A stretch of DNA of 64,000 bases, taken from the NCBI RefSeq assembly GCF_036173105.1, contig NZ_CP108053.1:8060001-8124000 (forward strand), given 5' to 3'. Origin of the DNA: Streptomyces sp. NBC_00287. GTDB taxonomy: Bacteria > Actinomycetota > Actinomycetes > Streptomycetales > Streptomycetaceae. How positions within the stretch are numbered: the stretch's first letter is position 1; every line of letters begins with the position of its first letter. The notes below the pieces were generated by a model. That model ran no database searches. It was not told where the DNA came from and saw nothing but the letters and a program-made list of their open reading frames with translations. A program made the translations under genes and the position numbers. This document shows, piece after piece, positions 1 to 8,246 of the stretch.

Positions 1-606
1 CGTGGCCCCGCCCATGGTGCCGAGCCCCTGCACGGCCACGCGCGTGCCCGCGTACGGCATCCCGGCCCGGTCCAGGGCCGTGAGCACGGACTCCGCCACC
101 CCGCAGCCGCCGACCAGTTCGTCGAGCCCGATGCCGTCCACCTCCACGGCGAAGGCGTCGGCCAGCCGCCGCCGGGCGGCGGCCTCGTCGTCGAGCAGGG
201 GATACACGGCCTGGATCGACGACACCAGGCCCGCCTCGGTCGCCGCCCGGTCCACCAGGTCCTGGCTGAGCCCGAGGTCCTCACCGGTGGCCCAGAAGCT
301 CGCGATGTACGGCCGTACGGCCCGCAGATAGCGCACGAGCAAGTCGTACGCCGCCGGATCCCGCGGATCGCAGTCGATGCCGCCCTTGGCGCCGCCGAGG
401 GGGATGTAGCGGCCGTCCGGGTCGTAGTGCAGCGCTTCCTTCATGGACATGCCGCGGGCGAGCCCCGTGACCTCGTCGAGAGTGCAGCCCTCGCGCATCC
501 GCAGACCGCCGCTGCACACCCCGCGCACCAGCCCGTCGATCACGAGAAAGCCCTGGCGGCCGGTGACGTCATCGGCCCAGGTGAGCGACAGGAAGGGGGT
601 GGTCAT
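1..606 (-). CDS. Glu/Leu/Phe/Val-type amino acid dehydrogenase (3' end cut off)
   Basis: The first 202 codons of a gene that runs off the left edge. The protein shows the dimerisation/catalytic domain of the Glu/Leu/Phe/Val dehydrogenase family: GGLRM at residues 33-37, a Lys in MSMKEAL near 56, and the hallmark PLGGAKGG with the catalytic-type Lys at about 74. The visible part ends in the Rossmann fingerprint QGLGTMGGAT that starts the NAD(P)-binding domain. Family members oxidatively deaminate an amino acid to its 2-oxo acid in the cytoplasm; the substrate cannot be told from this half. The ATG at 606 has a good AAGGAG 5-10 nt upstream. A palindromic operator lies immediately upstream, so it is probably repressed by a regulator not encoded here. 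Confidence 0.85.
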   Translation of the reverse strand, partial: MTTPFLSLTWADDVTGRQGFLVIDGLVRGVCSGGLRMREGCTLDEVTGLARGMSMKEALHYDPDGRYIPLGGAKGGIDCDPRDPAAYDLLVRYLRAVRPYIASFWATGEDLGLSQDLVDRAATEAGLVSSIQAVYPLLDDEAAARRRLADAFAVEVDGIGLDELVGGCGVAESVLTALDRAGMPYAGTRVAVQGLGTMGGAT

Positions 607-616
607 GGGGACTCCT

Positions 617-636
617 TACTGAATCGCGAGTCAGTA
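617..636. promoter_or_regulatory. 20-bp near-perfect palindrome, probable repressor operator
   Basis: Arms TACTGA (617-622) and TCAGTA (631-636) are perfect inverted repeats, and the centre contains TCGCGA, itself a palindrome; only the two bases flanking the core break symmetry. It abuts the ribosome binding site of the amino acid dehydrogenase gene on the minus strand, where a repressor would block initiation. Length and full symmetry resemble TetR-family operators. The cognate regulator is not identifiable in the window. Confidence 0.6.
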
Positions 637-757
637 TCTTGAACGGGCTCCCGCACTGTCAATGTGCTGAACCGATCTTCAGCAAGGAGCGGGCGGCGGT
701 CGTTGTCGGAGGGGCCGACCATAATGGGATGCCTCGACGACTCCACATGGAGGTACC

Positions 758-1951
758 GTGACCGGTTTCCGTTCCCTGAGCTCCGTGCTCCGCGCGCTGG
801 AGCCGGCGGCCTTCGGCGCGGAGCCGACCGGCGAGCGCATGGCGCGCATCCGTAGATCGCCCCATTTCAAGGACGGCGTCTTCCAGAACCCCGGAGGGGT
901 CGCCCGGACCCGGCCCTCCGGCTCGATGCTGGAGTTCGCGAAGGTCTTCTTCGCCAAGGACGAGCGACCGCGCAGATCCCCCCGGGGCACCGTCCCCGTG
1001 CACGCCACCACGCTTGCCGACCTCGCGCATCCGCCCGCCACCGGATTGCGGATCACCTGGATGGGGCACTCCAGCGTGCTCGCGGAGATCGACGGGCACC
1101 GAGTGCTCTTCGACCCCGTGTGGGGCGAGCGCTGCTCCCCGTTCTCCTTCGCCGGGCCCAAGCGACTGCACCCGGTGCCGCTGCCGCTGGCCGCGCTCGG
1201 CCCGGTGGACGTCGTCGTGATCTCGCACGACCACTACGACCACCTGGACCTGCCCTCGATCAAGGCGCTGGCCGGCACGGACACCGTGTTCGCGGTGCCG
1301 CTCGGCGTCGGCGCCCACCTGGAGCACTGGGGCGTCTCCGCCGACCGGCTGCGCGAGCTGGACTGGCACGAGTCGACCAAGATCGGCGGGCTCACCCTCA
1401 CCGCCACCCCGGCCCGGCACTTCTGCGGCCGCGGCCTGCGCAACACCCAGCACACGCTGTGGGCCTCCTGGTCCGTCGCCGGATCCGAGCACCGGATCTA
1501 CCACAGCGGCGACACCGGATACTTCGAGGGCTTCAAGGGCATCGGCGCCGAGTACGGCCCGTTCGACACGACGATGATCCAGCTCGGCGCGTACAGCGAC
1601 TTCTGGCCGGACATCCATATGACGCCCGAGGAGGCCATGCGCGCCCACCTCGACCTGCAGGGCGGCAAGCCGCACGGCGTGCTGCTGCCGATCCACTGGG
1701 CCACCTTCAACCTCGCCACGCACGCGTGGGCGGAGCCGGGGGAGTGGACCCGGGACGCCGCCGACGAGGTCGGCCAGGCGGCCGCCTTCCCCCGGCCCGG
1801 CGAGCCGTTCGAGCCCGCCGGACTGCTGCCCGTCCAGCCCTGGTGGCGAGCCGCCTCCGCACCCATTCCCCACCCCTGGCGCGGCCCGGAGCCGGTGGCG
1901 ACGCCCGAGGAGAGCCCCAGGAGCGACCTGGATCTGGCGGGCGACCGCTGA
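758..1951 (+). CDS. Metallo-beta-lactamase-fold hydrolase, NAPE-PLD/UlaG-like
   Basis: A 397-aa protein of the metallo-beta-lactamase superfamily. The metal-binding signature HDHYDHLD is at residues 157-164, with further ligand candidates at His221 (ARHFCGRG), Asp252 (HSGDTGY) and the His of LPIHWATF near 313. The RHFCGRG...N segment and the C-terminal IHW motif resemble the N-acyl-phosphatidylethanolamine phospholipase D-like branch, which hydrolyses phosphodiester bonds with two zinc ions; the true substrate is unknown. The GTG start at 758 is chosen because GGAGG lies 4-8 nt upstream. The gene stands alone, diverging from the dehydrogenase gene and followed by a strong hairpin terminator. 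Confidence 0.85.
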   Translation: MTGFRSLSSVLRALEPAAFGAEPTGERMARIRRSPHFKDGVFQNPGGVARTRPSGSMLEFAKVFFAKDERPRRSPRGTVPVHATTLADLAHPPATGLRITWMGHSSVLAEIDGHRVLFDPVWGERCSPFSFAGPKRLHPVPLPLAALGPVDVVVISHDHYDHLDLPSIKALAGTDTVFAVPLGVGAHLEHWGVSADRLRELDWHESTKIGGLTLTATPARHFCGRGLRNTQHTLWASWSVAGSEHRIYHSGDTGYFEGFKGIGAEYGPFDTTMIQLGAYSDFWPDIHMTPEEAMRAHLDLQGGKPHGVLLPIHWATFNLATHAWAEPGEWTRDAADEVGQAAAFPRPGEPFEPAGLLPVQPWWRAASAPIPHPWRGPEPVATPEESPRSDLDLAGDR

Positions 1952-2049
1952 AGCGGGGCACAGCGGCGCCGACACGGCGGGTGACGGTCGGGCCAGAACC
2001 CCCGAGAGTGTGAAAACGGCATTGGCGGGTTGACCGCAGTCGGAGAAAA

Positions 2050-2102
2050 GACGAACGGCGAGGGCCGGGGCGCGAGTGGCGCCCCGGCCCTCGCCGTTCG
2101 TC
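2050..2102 (+). terminator. Perfect 24-bp hairpin terminator
   Basis: Left arm 2050-2073 and right arm 2079-2102 are exact reverse complements (24 bp) around a 5-nt loop GAGTG, about 100 nt after the hydrolase stop. There is no T-tract, which is usual for actinobacterial terminators. The stem is strong enough to work in both directions. Confidence 0.8.
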
Positions 2103-2428
2103 CGCGACCGCTTCCGACCAGGTGTGATCGATGCCGTGTCGTTCGGGAGCGAAGTCTGCTGTCAGCTGTCGATCTCCCGTACGAGCCCTCATACCAGAGC
2201 CGGACGGTCCGCGTGCGAGTTTGTCAACTGCCCACCGCACATGATGCGTTGCCGACTACTGTCAGTGTCCGTCGGGCGACGCAGGGCCGATTTTTTCGGC
2301 GCTCTCGACCGACACCGCGATGGCGCACGCCCGACGCGCAGACCGAGCCGGGCGTCGTGTGAAACAGGCCGCCCCCCGCCCACGCTCCGGCCCGGCGGCA
2401 CGCCCGACGGACAGTACGAGGACCCCCG
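2103..2428. other. Gene-free leader region before the conservon
   Basis: About 325 bases with no convincing coding signal. Nothing conserved is recognised except a small hairpin with a T-rich loop, GCCGA at 2286-2290 and TCGGC at 2296-2300. It presumably contains the conservon promoter, but no consensus -35/-10 pair stands out. The long frame antisense to cvnA that enters this stretch looks like a codon-bias shadow. Confidence 0.4.
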
Positions 2429-4225
2429 ATGTCTCACCTCCGCGCACCGGCCGCACGCGCAGACCGCCGTGAAGGCGGGCGGCACGGTCGGCCGGTCGCC
2501 CGCCCCACCTCCGCGCTGCCCGAGACGCACATACGGCCGCAGCTCCTGCGACTCGCCGTGCTGCCCCCGGTCGCGGTCGCCCTCGCCGCCTGCGCCGCCG
2601 TGCTGTTCACCATCCGCACCACCGGCGCGCGCCCCAGCCTCACCCTGTGGGGCATGCTCGCCGGCGCCGTCGCGGTGGCCTTCACGGCCATCGTGATCGC
2701 CGCCGTGGTCGCCGACCGCACCGCCGGATCCGTGAGCGAGCGCATCGGCGCCCTGCGCCGCAGCAGCGCCTGCGGGGAGGCCGACCTGCGGGCCCTCGTC
2801 GAATCGCTGCGCCGAGGTGACGGCCCGCCCCGGCGCAAACCCCGCAGCGGCCCGCCCGAGGACGCCGACGACTTCGAGCTGCTCGCCGCCGACCTGGCCC
2901 GCGCCCACGACGGGGCCGTCACCGCCGTCGTCCAGGCCGCCCAGCTGTCCAGCCAGGCCGGCAGCGAACAGAAGCTGGAAGTCTTCGTCAACCTCGCGCG
3001 GCGCCTGCAATCGCTGGTGCACCGCGAGATCTCGATCCTCGACGAGCTGGAGAACGAGATCGAGGACCCCGACCTGCTCAAGGGCCTCTTCCACGTCGAC
3101 CACCTCGCCACCCGGATCCGCCGCCACGCGGAGAACCTCGCCGTCCTCGGCGGCGCCGTCTCGCGCCGTCAGTGGAGCAACCCGGTCTCCATGACCGAGG
3201 TGCTGCGCTCGGCCATCGCCGAGGTCGAGCAGTACTCCCGGGTCAAGCTCGTACCGCCCATCGACGGCACCCTGCGCGGACACGCCGTCGCCGACGTCAT
3301 CCACCTGCTCGCCGAACTCGTCGAGAACGCCACCGTGTTCTCCGCCCCGCACACCCAAGTCCTGCTCCGGGCCAACCTCGTCACCTCCGGGCTCGCCGTC
3401 GAGGTCGAGGACCGCGGACTCGGCATGCCCGTCGGAGAACAGGAGCGGATGAACGCCCTGCTCGCCGACCCCGACCAGGTCAATGTCGCCAGCCTGCTGG
3501 CGGACGGCCGCATCGGACTGTTCGTGGTCTCCCAACTCGCCCGGCGGCACGGCATCAACGTCCGGCTGCAGACCAACATCTACGGCGGAGTGCAGGCCGT
3601 CCTCGTCGTACCGCAGGGGCTGCTGGGCACCGTGCCGGGCCCCGCGGCGGCCGGCGGCGCCGGGACGGCCGTAGCGCAGCAGCCGCCGCAGGCGCAGTCG
3701 GCCGCGCGGCCTCCCGCACAGGCGGCACCGCAGCGGCCCGCGCAGAACGGCAGACCAGTACCGCTGCCCGTGCGCGGAGCCCATGAGGAGCGGCGCAATA
3801 TCGCGGAGGCCGTGCCCGGCATCCGGCCCGAGGACCGGACGACCGTCGCGGAGCACACCCTCGCGCCGCCCGTCCCGCGCTCCAGTGCCGTGCGCGGCAC
3901 CATGGGCAAGCCCCAGCTGCCCCGGCGCCGCGCCCAGGAACACATCGCGCCCCAACTGCGCGACGGCCCCGCCCCGCGCCAGGAACCCGAGCACCTCGCC
4001 GGACACGACCCCGGACTGATGGCCGCCTTCCAACGCGGCATCGGCCTCGCCGAGGCCCAGCAGCACCTGGAGTCGGAGCACCTGGACCAGCTGGGCTCCG
4101 ACGCCCTCACCGCGGACTTCATGGAGGCGGACGTGACCACGGTGCGCATAACCGAGGCGCGCCCCGCGCATCTGTCCCGCCCCGAGCACACCAACCGGCA
4201 CGACGGGAGCGCATCAGCCGGATGA
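2429..4225 (+). CDS. cvnA: Conservon sensor ATPase CvnA (membrane histidine-kinase-like)
   Basis: A 598-aa membrane protein that begins the conservon, a conserved actinobacterial signalling operon built like an intracellular G-protein-coupled receptor. Two transmembrane helices are visible at about 41-62 and 72-95. They are followed by a helical linker with an H-box-like stretch FHVDHLATRIRRHAENL (about 221-237), then a GHKL ATPase domain with N-box LAELVENA (295-301), G1 DRGLGMP (328-334) and G2 GRIGLFVV (360-367). The C-terminal 200 residues are Pro/Ala/Gln-rich and probably disordered. The protein is short for CvnA and lacks the usual large extracellular sensor domain, so the signal may enter through the membrane or cytoplasm. 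The ATG is at 2429 with a weak GAGG upstream. It overlaps or nearly abuts cvnB. Confidence 0.85.
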   Translation: MSHLRAPAARADRREGGRHGRPVARPTSALPETHIRPQLLRLAVLPPVAVALAACAAVLFTIRTTGARPSLTLWGMLAGAVAVAFTAIVIAAVVADRTAGSVSERIGALRRSSACGEADLRALVESLRRGDGPPRRKPRSGPPEDADDFELLAADLARAHDGAVTAVVQAAQLSSQAGSEQKLEVFVNLARRLQSLVHREISILDELENEIEDPDLLKGLFHVDHLATRIRRHAENLAVLGGAVSRRQWSNPVSMTEVLRSAIAEVEQYSRVKLVPPIDGTLRGHAVADVIHLLAELVENATVFSAPHTQVLLRANLVTSGLAVEVEDRGLGMPVGEQERMNALLADPDQVNVASLLADGRIGLFVVSQLARRHGINVRLQTNIYGGVQAVLVVPQGLLGTVPGPAAAGGAGTAVAQQPPQAQSAARPPAQAAPQRPAQNGRPVPLPVRGAHEERRNIAEAVPGIRPEDRTTVAEHTLAPPVPRSSAVRGTMGKPQLPRRRAQEHIAPQLRDGPAPRQEPEHLAGHDPGLMAAFQRGIGLAEAQQHLESEHLDQLGSDALTADFMEADVTTVRITEARPAHLSRPEHTNRHDGSASAG

Positions 4226-4293
4226 CCACGCATGCACCCACCCCCACGCCCAGCGCTCCCGCAGACCTTCGTACCTCAAGGAGTCGATCCCCC

Positions 4294-4728
4294 ATGGCGA
4301 GCGAAGCGCCAACCGGCCATGCATCCGATCTCGACTGGCTGATGAGCGGCCTCGTGCAGCGCGTACCGCACACGAGCAGTGCGGTGCTCCTCTCCTGCGA
4401 CGGGCTGGTGAAGTCGGTTCACGGCCTCGACCCGGACAGCGCCGACCACATGGCGGCGCTGGCCTCCGGCCTCTACTCCCTCGGCCGCAGCGCCGGGGTC
4501 CGCTTCGGTGACGGCGGAGACGTCCGCCAGGTCGTCGTCGAACTCGACTCGACCCTGCTCTTCGTGACCACCGCCGGATCGGGCACCTGCCTCGCCGTGC
4601 TGGCCGGACGCGAGGCCGACGCCGCGGTGCTCGGCTACGAGATGGCGATGCTGGTCAAGAGCGTCCGCCCCTATCTGGTGACCGCGCCCCGGCAGCACAC
4701 CGTCGAACCGTCGGCGTCGAGGCCTTGA
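4294..4728 (+). CDS. cvnB: Conservon roadblock/LC7 protein CvnB
   Basis: A roadblock/LC7-domain protein of 144 aa, second gene of the conservon. The family pattern DLDWLMSGLVQRVPHTSSAVLLSCDGL followed by the LFV...GTCLAVLA strands is clear. In conservons this protein binds CvnA and the small GTPase CvnD and probably acts as a regulator or GAP-like subunit. The ATG at 4294 is preferred because AAGGAG sits 10 nt upstream. An alternative ATG at 4222 overlaps the cvnA stop by 4 nt (ATGA) and would add 24 Pro/Ser/Thr-rich residues, so translational coupling from there cannot be excluded. Confidence 0.85.
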   Translation: MASEAPTGHASDLDWLMSGLVQRVPHTSSAVLLSCDGLVKSVHGLDPDSADHMAALASGLYSLGRSAGVRFGDGGDVRQVVVELDSTLLFVTTAGSGTCLAVLAGREADAAVLGYEMAMLVKSVRPYLVTAPRQHTVEPSASRP

Positions 4729-4730
4729 GC

Positions 4731-5102
4731 GTGGCCGCGGCCGGCGACGGGCCCTGGCTCGACGACGCGGCCGGACGGCTGGTGCGCCCCTTCACGGTCA
4801 GCAACGGCCGGACCCGGCCCACCGTCGCCCTCGACCTGATCTCCCAGGTGATGGCCACCGGGGCGACCCCCCTCGGCTATCTGGGCCCCGAACACACGGA
4901 GGCGCTCCAACTGTGCCGCGCCCCCGTCTCGGTCGCCGAGGTCGCGGCCCACCTGAAGCTGCCGGCGGCGGTGACCAAGGTGCTGCTGTCGGACCTCGTC
5001 GACTGCGGGGCGCTCACCACCAAGCCCCCCGAGTTCCACCACAACCCCACTGACCGGGCCCTTCTGGAGGCAGTGCTCGATGGACTACGACGACAGCTCT
5101 GA
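4731..5102 (+). CDS. cvnC: Conservon DUF742 protein CvnC
   Basis: A DUF742 protein of about 123 aa, third gene of the conservon. It has the typical N-terminal GRLVRPFTVSNGRTRP and the C-terminal winged-helix-like segment SVAEVAAHLKLPAAVTKVLLSDLVDCGAL. DUF742 proteins are thought to link the roadblock protein to the GTPase. The GTG at 4731 is chosen because GAGG lies 8 nt upstream; a TTG at 4725, which overlaps the cvnB stop, is the alternative and adds two residues. The 3' end overlaps cvnD by 23 nt. Confidence 0.87.
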   Translation: MAAAGDGPWLDDAAGRLVRPFTVSNGRTRPTVALDLISQVMATGATPLGYLGPEHTEALQLCRAPVSVAEVAAHLKLPAAVTKVLLSDLVDCGALTTKPPEFHHNPTDRALLEAVLDGLRRQL

Positions 5103-5697
5103 CTACGACGGCGGCGCCGACCCGTTCCCCACCGCGCTGAAGATCTTGGTGGCGGGAGGATTCGGGGTCGGCAAGACGACCTTCGTCGGCGCCGTCAGCG
5201 AAATCGCACCGCTCAGCACCGAGGAACTGCTCACCACGGTCAGTGCCGCGACCGACAATCTCGACGGCATCGAGAACAAGGTCGAGACCACGGTCGCCAT
5301 GGACTTCGGCCGTATCACCCTCGACCCCCAACATGTGCTGTACCTGTTCGGTACGCCAGGACAGGAGCGGTTCTGGTTCATGTGGGACGAGCTCTGCGAG
5401 GGCGCGCTCGGCGCGGTCATCCTCGCCGACACCCGGCGCCTGGAGGACTGCTTCGCCGCCGTCGACTTCTTCGAACAGCGGGGCCTCGGCTTCATCCTCG
5501 CGATCAACGAGTTCGACGGCTCCTACCGCTACGACCCCGAGGAGGTCCGCGCCGCCATCGACCTCGACCCCGGAATCCCCGTCGTGCGCTGCGACGCCCG
5601 GATCTCCAGCTCGGGCGTCCAGACCCTGCTGACCCTGGTCAAGCACCTCATCGCGCACACCCCGGCCCCCGCGACCGGGTACGGCGCCCATATGTGA
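5080..5697 (+). CDS. cvnD: Conservon small GTPase CvnD
   Basis: A 205-aa Ras/MglA-like GTP-binding protein, fourth gene of the conservon. The P-loop GGFGVGKTT is at residues 26-34 and the switch-II motif FGTPGQERF at about 90-98. The family hydrolyses GTP and is the G-protein-like output of the conservon at the inner face of the membrane. Its ATG lies inside the cvnC coding region (23-nt overlap), which implies translational coupling. The length fits the family. Confidence 0.9.
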   Translation: MDYDDSSDYDGGADPFPTALKILVAGGFGVGKTTFVGAVSEIAPLSTEELLTTVSAATDNLDGIENKVETTVAMDFGRITLDPQHVLYLFGTPGQERFWFMWDELCEGALGAVILADTRRLEDCFAAVDFFEQRGLGFILAINEFDGSYRYDPEEVRAAIDLDPGIPVVRCDARISSSGVQTLLTLVKHLIAHTPAPATGYGAHM

Positions 5698-5756
5698 TCC
5701 CCGCACACCCAACGGAGCCCGCCTATGCCATACGCCCACATCGACGGAGTGCGCCG

Positions 5757-6335
5757 ATGAGCTACGACCCGCCCCGCACGGCCGGTCGACTGCTGCTCAC
5801 GCCCGAGGACAAGGAGGCACCAGCCCGAGCGGACCGGCTGCGCCGACTCGGTCTCGGGGAGCGGACGGAACCCGTCCTCGACGCCTACGCCGACGGTCTC
5901 GCCGAGGTGACCGGAGCGCCGTACGCCATGGTCAACTTCATTGACGAGAACCGGCAGTTCTTCGCGGGCCTGCACCTTCCGGCGGCAAGTCTGTTCGTGA
6001 AGGGCGACGGCACCAGTCCGCAAGTCGGCCGCACCCTTCCGCGCGACCATGGGTTCTGCCCCCATGTGGTGGTCCGGCGCAAGGCGCTCGTCCTGGAGGA
6101 CGTCTGCGACTATCCGCGGTTCGCGGGCAATCCGGTCGTCGACGAGTTCGGCATCCGCTCCTATCTGGGCGCACCACTGATCGACGCTACGGGGATGGTG
6201 CTCGGCACCGTGTGCGTCGTCGATGTGGAGCCGCGGCCGTGGGGGAGGCCGGGCCTGGAGACCATCAAGGCGTCGGCCGCGGATCTGGTCGCCCGGCTGG
6301 AGCGGCGGGCGGCGGACGGGCTGCCGTTGCCCTGA
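5757..6335 (+). CDS. GAF-domain protein, fifth conservon gene
   Basis: A 192-aa protein with one GAF domain: ITRF-like core APYAMVNFIDENRQFFAGL near residues 58-76, the HGFCPHVV block near 98-105, and IRSYLGAPLID...GMVLGTVCVVD near 132-158. GAF domains bind small ligands, haem or nucleotides. FCPHVV keeps the Cys seen in redox-sensing GAF proteins, but the ligand is unknown. The ATG at 5757 has GGAG 7 nt upstream. It lies 59 nt after cvnD and in the same direction, in the place where many conservons carry a cytochrome P450, so it may be the sensory or output subunit of this conservon. Confidence 0.75.
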   Translation: MSYDPPRTAGRLLLTPEDKEAPARADRLRRLGLGERTEPVLDAYADGLAEVTGAPYAMVNFIDENRQFFAGLHLPAASLFVKGDGTSPQVGRTLPRDHGFCPHVVVRRKALVLEDVCDYPRFAGNPVVDEFGIRSYLGAPLIDATGMVLGTVCVVDVEPRPWGRPGLETIKASAADLVARLERRAADGLPLP

Positions 6336-6343
6336 CGGCAGAT

Positions 6344-6949
6344 CTAGAACCCTCGCCACACATTGTCGAACGCCGCGTTCTCGATCAACCGCCGCTGCCG
6401 TACCGCCTCCAGTTCCATCACCGCGTCGCCGACGGCGGCCAGTACGGTCGTGACGGTGTCGTCGGTGAGGTTCTCGGGGGTCTCGGCCGGCTGCTCCTCG
6501 ATGCCCGCGGCTGCGACAAGCGCGGTCAGGACGGGCTCGCCGGACGCCCGGCGCGCCTCGGCGCTGCTGCGCGCCGGCGACTCGACCGGCACCGTCTTTC
6601 CGGTCCGCAACGGGAAACGGGGGCCGCGTCGACGGGTGGTCAGCCCGATCTTCTCCAGATCGTCGACGTAGGCCGAGGAGAGCTCGCTGCCCCGGCGCCA
6701 CAGCCAGTCCTCGATCGTCTCGAAGGGCTCCTGCCGGACCAGCGACGCCGCGGCCTCGTCCAGCAGGCGGTCACCCGTCGCCGACTGCGTACCCGGTACG
6801 AGGCGGTCGTCGTCCAGTGTGAGCGCCCCGGCCTCGACCAGGTCCAGCACCTCGGCTCCCGCGAGCGCGAGCGAGAGGTCGCCCTGCTCCAGGGAGCGGC
6901 CGGGCGGCACGTCCAGGGCGACGATCGCGAGGTCCCGTGCGGTGTTCAT
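6344..6949 (-). CDS. GPP34 (GOLPH3/Vps74-like) family protein
   Basis: A 201-aa protein of the GPP34 family, the bacterial relatives of eukaryotic GOLPH3, a phosphoinositide-binding Golgi protein. The N-terminal TARDLAIVALDVPPGRSLEQGDLSLALAGAEVLDLVEAGAL block is typical of the many actinobacterial copies. The bacterial function is not established; membrane-surface binding is plausible from the family. The ATG is at 6949. It converges tail-to-tail with the GAF gene with only 8 nt between the stops, so no separate terminator fits there. Confidence 0.8.
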   Translation of the reverse strand: MNTARDLAIVALDVPPGRSLEQGDLSLALAGAEVLDLVEAGALTLDDDRLVPGTQSATGDRLLDEAAASLVRQEPFETIEDWLWRRGSELSSAYVDDLEKIGLTTRRRGPRFPLRTGKTVPVESPARSSAEARRASGEPVLTALVAAAGIEEQPAETPENLTDDTVTTVLAAVGDAVMELEAVRQRRLIENAAFDNVWRGF

Positions 6950-7199
6950 GAGCGGCTCCAGGTCGGTCGGCCGGGGCGGTGTCCCCCGTTGATTGTTGCT
7001 GGTGTCGCGGGGGCGTGTGCGGTCTTACGGCAGGACGCCCGGCCCCGGCGTGAAGGAGAGCTGCGGCGCCGCTTAAGAAATCCTCGATGGACCGGGGGTG
7101 GCGTCGTAGGGCAGATTGCTGAGCGATTCCACCCCTCTCCCCGGATACGGGCGCTTCGGCATGCCCGGGCCCGGGGTCGCACCCACAGGAGCCGTACGC

Positions 7200-8228
7200 G
7201 TGAAGGCGCTGGTCAAGGAGAAGGCGGAGCCCGGGCTCTGGCTCGCGGACGTCCCCGAGCCCGCCGTCGGACCCGGCGACGTACTCATCAAGGTGCTGCG
7301 CACCGGCATCTGCGGCACCGATCTGCACATCCGGAACTGGGACGGCTGGGCGCAGCAGGCCATCCGCACCCCGCTCGTGCTCGGCCACGAGTTCGTCGGC
7401 GAGGTCGTCGAGACCGGCCGCGACGTCACCGACATCAGGCCCGGCGACCGGGTCAGCGGTGAGGGCCATCTGGTGTGCGGCAAGTGCCGCAACTGCCAGG
7501 CCGGACGCCGGCATTTGTGCCGGGCGACGGTGGGACTCGGGGTCGGCCGCGACGGCGCGTTCGCCGAGTACGTCGCCCTGCCCGCCGCCAATGTCTGGGT
7601 GCACCGGGTCCCCGTCGACCTCGATGTCGCCGCGATCTTCGACCCGTTCGGCAACGCCGTGCACACCGCGCTGTCCTTCCCGCTGGTCGGCGAGGACGTC
7701 CTGATCACCGGCGCGGGCCCGATCGGTCTGATGGCCGCCGCGGTCGCCCGGCACGCGGGTGCCCGCAACGTCGTGATCACCGACGTCAGCGAGGAGCGCC
7801 TCGACCTCGCCCGCAAGATAGGCGTGAGCCTGGCGCTGAATGTGTCGGAGACTCAGATCGCTGATGGGCAGCGGGAGTTGGGGCTGCGCGAGGGCTTCGA
7901 CATCGGCCTGGAGATGTCCGGCCGCCCCGAGGCCATGCGCGACATGATCGCCAACATGACGCACGGCGGCCGGATCGCCATGCTCGGCCTGCCCGCCCAG
8001 GAGTTCGCGGTCGACTGGGCCCGCATCGTCACCTCGATGATCACCATCAAGGGCATCTACGGCCGCGAGATGTTCGAGACCTGGTACGCGATGTCGGTCC
8101 TCCTGGAGGGCGGCCTCGACCTCACCCCCGTGATCACCGGCCGGTACGGCTACCGCGACTACGAGGCGGCCTTCGCCGACGCGGCGAGCGGCCGCGGCGG
8201 CAAGGTCATCCTCGACTGGAACGCGTAA
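7200..8228 (+). CDS. tdh: L-threonine 3-dehydrogenase
   Basis: A 342-aa zinc- and NAD-dependent medium-chain dehydrogenase that oxidises threonine to 2-amino-3-ketobutyrate. Catalytic zinc ligands Cys38 (ICGTDLH) and His63-Glu64 (GHEF) are present, as are the four structural-zinc cysteines at 93, 96, 99 and 107. The Rossmann motif GAGPIGLM is intact. The length matches E. coli Tdh. The GTG at 7200 gives the canonical MKAL start and has AGGAG 8 nt upstream; longer upstream frames have no such support. It is followed 18 nt later by kbl, the next enzyme of the pathway. The 250-nt gap before it shows no recognised riboswitch. Confidence 0.93.
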   Translation: MKALVKEKAEPGLWLADVPEPAVGPGDVLIKVLRTGICGTDLHIRNWDGWAQQAIRTPLVLGHEFVGEVVETGRDVTDIRPGDRVSGEGHLVCGKCRNCQAGRRHLCRATVGLGVGRDGAFAEYVALPAANVWVHRVPVDLDVAAIFDPFGNAVHTALSFPLVGEDVLITGAGPIGLMAAAVARHAGARNVVITDVSEERLDLARKIGVSLALNVSETQIADGQRELGLREGFDIGLEMSGRPEAMRDMIANMTHGGRIAMLGLPAQEFAVDWARIVTSMITIKGIYGREMFETWYAMSVLLEGGLDLTPVITGRYGYRDYEAAFADAASGRGGKVILDWNA

Positions 8229-8246
8229 CTCTTAGGAGCTTCTTCG

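Noticed and set aside
2010..2040. Seven-codon leader peptide (MKTALAG) after the hydrolase gene
   Set aside because: No ribosome binding site, no downstream regulated gene on that transcript before the strong terminator, and too short to judge.
6950..7199. Attenuator or riboswitch upstream of tdh
   Set aside because: A 7-bp GGGGTGG/CCACCCC pairing with a 30-nt loop exists around 7090-7137, but it is weak, unsupported by a known class and could be chance in GC-rich DNA.
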